From positions 1 to 8,867 of the forward strand of contig DATEGA010000256.1 in the NCBI GenBank assembly GCA_035280345.1: 8,867 nucleotides of DNA. The letters run 5' to 3'. Position numbers and translations under genes: made by a program. Position 1 is the first letter of the stretch. Every line of letters starts with the position of its first letter. The notes beneath the pieces are model-generated. The model ran no database searches and was not told where the DNA came from. It saw only the letters and a list, made by a program, of their open reading frames with translations. This DNA comes from DASSJF01 sp035280345. Lineage in GTDB: Bacteria > Sysuimicrobiota > Sysuimicrobiia > Sysuimicrobiales > Segetimicrobiaceae. Shown here piece after piece: positions 6,085 through 8,867 of this stretch.

Positions 6085-7749
6085 GTGACCGTACCTGACG
6101 CCGTGGGGCAGAGAGTGACAGCGACGACACTGACCGGCGGCCAGGCCCTCGTGCGCGGCCTGCGGACGCAGGGCGTGGACGTGGTCTTTGGGCTCCCCGG
6201 CGTGCAGATGGACTGGGCGTTCGACGCCCTGTACGAGGCCCGCGAGCATATCGGCGTCATTCACGCGCGCCATGAACAGGCGCTTTCGTACATGGCGGAC
6301 GGCTATGCCCGCGTCACCGGCCGTCCCGGCGTCTGCATCATGGTCCCCGGTCCGGGGCTGCTCAATGCGCTGTCGGGACTTGCGACCGCGTACTCCTGCT
6401 CGTCTCCCGTCCTCTGCATCACCGGCCAGATCCCGGCCGGCCAGATCGGCAAAGGCCGCGGCATGCTGCACGAGATCAAGAATCAAATGACGGCGGCCGA
6501 CACTGTAACGAAGTGGACCGGCGGCGCACTGCGGCCGGACGCGGTGCCCGGCCTCGTACGGGAGGCGTTCCGGCAGATGCTGAGCGGCCACCAGCGGCCG
6601 GTGGCGATCGAGATCCCGCTCGACGTGTTGAAGGACTCGGCCGAGATGCCCGCGGAAGGCGAGCCCGTGTCGCGCACGGTCCCGGCGCCGGACCCCGACG
6701 CGGTGGAGCGGGCCGCGCGGCTGCTGGGCGCGGCGGAACGTCCGCTCATTTTCGCCGGCGGTGGCGTTGTGGCATCGGACGCGACGGACGCGCTTGTTCG
6801 CGTGGCTGAGATGCTGCAGGCGCCGGTCTTCGTCTCGCGCAACGGCAAGGGCGCCATCTCCGACCGGCACTATCTCGCCGAGCCACTCGCGGCCGGGCCC
6901 GAACTCGCGCCGTCGGCGGACGCGATCCTGCTCGTCGGCACCCGCTTCTACGAGCCGTCGGTCTCCGATTGGGCGCCCCGGGAACAGCCGTGCGTGCAGA
7001 TCGATATCGACCCCGACGAGATCGGGCGGAACCGGCCGGCGACGGTGGGCATCGTCGCGGATGCGGCGCCGGCCCTCACGGCGCTCGCGGAGCGCCTCGA
7101 GAAGCACAACCGGACGCGGCCGTCGCGCAAGGACGAGCTGACGGCGTTCCACCGTAAGATGCGCGCGCGGGTGAATTCGGTGGCCCCTCATGCCGCGTAC
7201 GGCAACGCGATTCGCGACGCGCTGCCCGAAGACGGCGTGGTCATAAGCGAGATGACCCAGGTCGGTTACTGGTCCAACATCGGATTCCCGGTCTACCGCC
7301 CCCGCACGTACCTGACGATGGGCTACCAGGGCGCGCTCGGCGCCGGCTACGGCATCGCTCTCGGCGCCTACGTGGGCGCGGGCGGGCGGCCGGTCGTGTC
7401 GATCAGCGGCGACGGCGGCTTCATCTACCAGATCTCTGAACTCTCCACGGCCGTCCGGCACCGCCTGAACGTCGTCGCGATCGTCTTCAACGACGGTGCC
7501 TTCGGCAACGTGAAGCGCATCCAGAAAGACCGGTTCGGCGGCCGCTACATCGCGTCCGACCTGCTGAATCCGGACTTCGTCAAGCTGGCGGAGTCGTTCG
7601 GAGCCGCGGGGCGGCGCGCGGAGAGCCCCGAGCAGCTGCGCGAGACGGTCGCGTGGGCGCTCCGGCAGAACGCGCCGGTCGTGATCGACGCGCCGGTTCC
7701 GGCGATGCCGGAGATGTGGTCGGTGCTGCGGCCCGGGTATCGGGGGTAA
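6085..7749 (+). CDS. Thiamine-diphosphate-dependent acetolactate-synthase-like enzyme
   Basis: This is a cytoplasmic ThDP enzyme of the acetohydroxyacid synthase/decarboxylase superfamily, about 554 residues and a full-length three-domain protein. Numbering below counts from GTG 6076, three residues ahead of the preferred start. The PYR domain (about 15-185) carries the ThDP-activating Glu67 in HARHEQALSYMADGYAR. The middle domain is about 205-345 (FAGGGVV; DPDEIGRN). The PP domain (about 370-545) has the Mg-ThDP motif GDGGFIYQ at 445-452 ending in VFNDG at 470-474. GQIPAGQIGKGRGMLHE at 117-133 differs from the GQVPTxxIGTDAFQE stretch of true acetolactate synthases, and no ilvN regulatory gene follows. 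It is more like the broad class of uncharacterised decarboxylases/carboligases that includes 5-guanidino-2-oxopentanoate decarboxylase-like proteins. The reaction is probably decarboxylation of a 2-oxoacid, with or without ligation; the substrate is unknown. Confidence 0.9.
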   Translation: MTVPDAVGQRVTATTLTGGQALVRGLRTQGVDVVFGLPGVQMDWAFDALYEAREHIGVIHARHEQALSYMADGYARVTGRPGVCIMVPGPGLLNALSGLATAYSCSSPVLCITGQIPAGQIGKGRGMLHEIKNQMTAADTVTKWTGGALRPDAVPGLVREAFRQMLSGHQRPVAIEIPLDVLKDSAEMPAEGEPVSRTVPAPDPDAVERAARLLGAAERPLIFAGGGVVASDATDALVRVAEMLQAPVFVSRNGKGAISDRHYLAEPLAAGPELAPSADAILLVGTRFYEPSVSDWAPREQPCVQIDIDPDEIGRNRPATVGIVADAAPALTALAERLEKHNRTRPSRKDELTAFHRKMRARVNSVAPHAAYGNAIRDALPEDGVVISEMTQVGYWSNIGFPVYRPRTYLTMGYQGALGAGYGIALGAYVGAGGRPVVSISGDGGFIYQISELSTAVRHRLNVVAIVFNDGAFGNVKRIQKDRFGGRYIASDLLNPDFVKLAESFGAAGRRAESPEQLRETVAWALRQNAPVVIDAPVPAMPEMWSVLRPGYRG

Positions 7750-8031
7750 ATGAGCGCCGAGGACGAGCGAAGGCGACGGGCGCGACAGACCGCCGAAGCG
7801 CGCTACGGCTTTTTCTGGCATCTGCCCATCTACGTTATTGTCAACCTCGGGTTGGTCGCCGTCTGGTACTTTTCCGGCGCAGGGTTTCCGTGGCCGATCT
7901 TTCCAATCTTCTTCTGGGGACTGGGTGTTTTCGCCCACTATATGGCGGCGTACCATCGGTCTGGCCCTGACTGGATCGAGCGGGAAACGGAAAAAATACT
8001 CCGCGAAAACAACGCCGGCCGAAATCGATAG
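7750..8031 (+). CDS. Small 2TM-domain membrane protein
   Basis: This 93-residue protein fits the 2TM domain family (PF13239), whose function is unknown. A charged, Arg/Glu-rich N-terminus (MSAEDERRRRARQTAEARYG) leads into a first membrane helix at about 22-43 (HLPIYVIVNLGLVAVWYF). A FPWPIFPIFFWGLGVFAHY turn-and-helix follows at about 47-65, then an amphipathic charged tail (WIERETEKILRE). The HLPxYxxVN start of helix 1 and the W-G-hydrophobic-H pattern in helix 2 are family hallmarks. Its ATG follows the ThDP-enzyme TAA with no spacer, with a G-run just upstream, so it is surely translated from the same transcript. In some bacteria the domain is fused to or near histidine kinases; no such partner is seen here. 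Confidence 0.82.
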   Translation: MSAEDERRRRARQTAEARYGFFWHLPIYVIVNLGLVAVWYFSGAGFPWPIFPIFFWGLGVFAHYMAAYHRSGPDWIERETEKILRENNAGRNR

Positions 8032-8047
8032 CCACGCGGTCAAGGCC

Positions 8048-8064
8048 GGCGGCGCGGTGCCGTC
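8048..8064 (+). terminator. Weak hairpin between the 2TM and LivG genes
   Basis: GGCGGC and GCCGTC pair around a five-base loop (six pairs, one G:U). A TTTT run follows only after a seven-base gap (8071-8074), so this is a poor intrinsic terminator. It might lower read-through or shade the GTG at 8077, which has no visible Shine-Dalgarno sequence. Confidence 0.2.
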
Positions 8065-8076
8065 GAACTCTTTTGC

Positions 8077-8838
8077 GTGGCCGGGCCGCTTCTCTCGGTG
8101 GCGCATGTGTCCAAATCCTTTGGAGGCGTGGCCGCGGTCCGCGATCTTTCTATTGACCTCCCGCGTGGCGAGATCTGGGGGCTGATCGGCCCGAACGGCT
8201 CCGGCAAGACAACCCTCCTGAACCTGATCGGGGGCCAGGAACGCCCCGATCGGGGTGCGATCCGGCTCGACGGCGATCCTATCACGGGCCTCGTGCCCGA
8301 CGTGCTGGCGGCGCGCGGCGTCGCGCGCACCTTCCAGCTGGCCCGCGTCTTCCGGTCGATGACGGTGCTCGAGAACCTCCTCGTGCCGGCCGCGGCAGAC
8401 CACCGGCGGGGCAACCGCGCCGCGGCGGAACGACGCGCGCGGGACCTCCTGCAGCTCGTCGCCCTCGACGCGCTGGCCGGCTCGGAGGCACGCGTTCTGT
8501 CCGGCGGACAGGCGATGCTGCTCCAGTTGGCGCGGTGTTTCGCGCAGGAGCCGCTCATGCTGTGCCTGCTCGACGAGCCGTTCGCCGGCGTGCATCCCGC
8601 GATCAAGGACGTCATGCTCCACGCGATCCACGAGATGAACCGCGCCCGCGGCGTAACCTTCCTCGTCGTCAGCCACGAGATGCCGACGCTGGTCCGGCTC
8701 GCCCCCCGGGTGTTCGTCATGCACGACGGCGCGTGCATCGCCGAGGGACCGCTTGATCGGGTCGCGTCGGACCCGCGGGTGATCGACGCCTACCTCGGCG
8801 CGTCCGGCGCTCGCGTGGCCGCGGGGCGGGACGCGTGA
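8077..8838 (+). CDS. livG: Branched-chain amino-acid-type ABC transporter ATPase (LivG)
   Basis: This is the cytoplasmic ATPase of a HAAT/Liv-type importer, 253 residues, full length. Motifs are Walker A GPNGSGKTT at 38-46, Q-loop Gln87 in ARTFQLARVF, signature LSGGQ at 141-145, Walker B LCLLDEPFAG with Asp166-Glu167, and H-loop His200 in VVSHEM. The segment ARTFQxxxxFxxMTVLEN and the C-terminal IAEGPLDRVASDPRVIDAYLG (BCA_ABC_TP_C-type tail) separate LivG from other ABC ATPases. The bases after the signature encode AMLLQLARCF rather than the common KKLLEIARAL. The start is GTG 8077, the first possible start after an in-frame stop at 8029; no ribosome site is evident. The stop overlaps a GTG (GTGA), so a partner gene, plausibly livF or a permease, may follow. 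Family ligands include branched-chain amino acids, amides, urea and aromatic acids. Confidence 0.92.
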   Translation: MAGPLLSVAHVSKSFGGVAAVRDLSIDLPRGEIWGLIGPNGSGKTTLLNLIGGQERPDRGAIRLDGDPITGLVPDVLAARGVARTFQLARVFRSMTVLENLLVPAAADHRRGNRAAAERRARDLLQLVALDALAGSEARVLSGGQAMLLQLARCFAQEPLMLCLLDEPFAGVHPAIKDVMLHAIHEMNRARGVTFLVVSHEMPTLVRLAPRVFVMHDGACIAEGPLDRVASDPRVIDAYLGASGARVAAGRDA

Positions 8839-8867
8839 CGGCGGGCGGCGCCCGCCCAGCCGGAGCG
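8835..8867 (+). CDS. Possible start of the next transporter gene, cut by the window end
   Basis: GTG at 8835-8837 overlaps the TGA of the LivG gene (GTGA) and stays open to the edge, reading MTAGGARPAGA. A four-base overlap is usual inside Liv operons, where livF often follows livG. Eleven codons are too few to identify the product, and a later start outside the window is equally possible. Confidence 0.3.
   Translation, partial: MTAGGARPAGA
8840..8856 (+). repeat. Perfect 7-bp hairpin after the LivG stop
   Basis: GGCGGGC (8840-8846), loop GGC, GCCCGCC (8850-8856). It begins one base after the LivG stop, with no T tract in the remaining 11 bases. It may be a stability or attenuation element between genes of one transcript, or G+C-rich coincidence in the next gene. 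Confidence 0.35.

Noticed and set aside
5989..8724. A 911-codon open frame on the minus strand covering the ThDP enzyme, the 2TM gene and most of the LivG gene.
   Set aside because: The translation is a low-complexity mix rich in Arg, His, Asp and Gln with no domain, and it lies opposite three clearly recognised genes. G+C-rich genes routinely leave such long antisense frames open.

Overview
The window is G+C-rich bacterial DNA (roughly two thirds G+C by eye). Most codons end in G or C, and GTG starts are frequent: at least four of the genes appear to use one. The putative secreted binding protein has a Sec-type signal peptide and no clear lipobox, which leans towards a cell with a periplasm. 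Several genes belong to families common in environmental heterotrophs: a gamma-glutamyltransferase homologue, NMT1-type and LivG-type ABC transporters, a ThDP carboligase/decarboxylase and a CtaG-type oxidase assembly factor. I cannot assign a phylum; an uncultivated soil or sediment lineage is a reasonable guess.

Layout. Positions 1-1362 (+) hold the C-terminal two thirds or more of a gamma-glutamyltransferase-family protein that enters from the left edge, with signs of a frameshift in its first 60 bases. It converges on a minus-strand operon (3995 to 1440) with the order binding protein, ATPase, permease. This is a complete SsuABC/TauABC/NitT-type importer whose genes overlap by a few bases. 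The two convergent genes end in the same ten bases, which form a perfect inverted repeat over both stop codons. A divergent intergenic region (3996-4210) separates the importer from pyrB (aspartate carbamoyltransferase, +). That region holds several small dyads, a possible 10-codon leader ORF and a strong hairpin just before the pyrB ATG. After pyrB, still on +, come a CtaG/caa3 assembly membrane protein, a ThDP-dependent acetolactate-synthase-like enzyme, a small 2TM-domain protein, and a LivG-type ABC ATPase. The ATPase stop overlaps a possible next start (GTGA) at the right edge.

How the genes fit together. The importer on the minus strand is a self-contained uptake unit of unknown substrate. 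pyrB carries out the committed step of pyrimidine synthesis and has no pyrI, pyrC or carA beside it. ctaG serves terminal oxidase maturation. A candidate promoter just after ctaG suggests that the ThDP enzyme, the 2TM protein and the LivG ATPase form a separate transcription unit, possibly linking uptake of a branched-chain amino-acid-like or organic-acid substrate to 2-oxoacid chemistry.

Nothing here is clearly a new defence system or mobile element. No tRNA, rRNA, CRISPR array, transposase or integrase is visible. The most interesting non-coding structure is the pyrB leader (4133-4213). The most interesting coding oddity is the gamma-glutamyltransferase homologue, which keeps the Thr nucleophile but lacks most residues that bind the glutamyl group.
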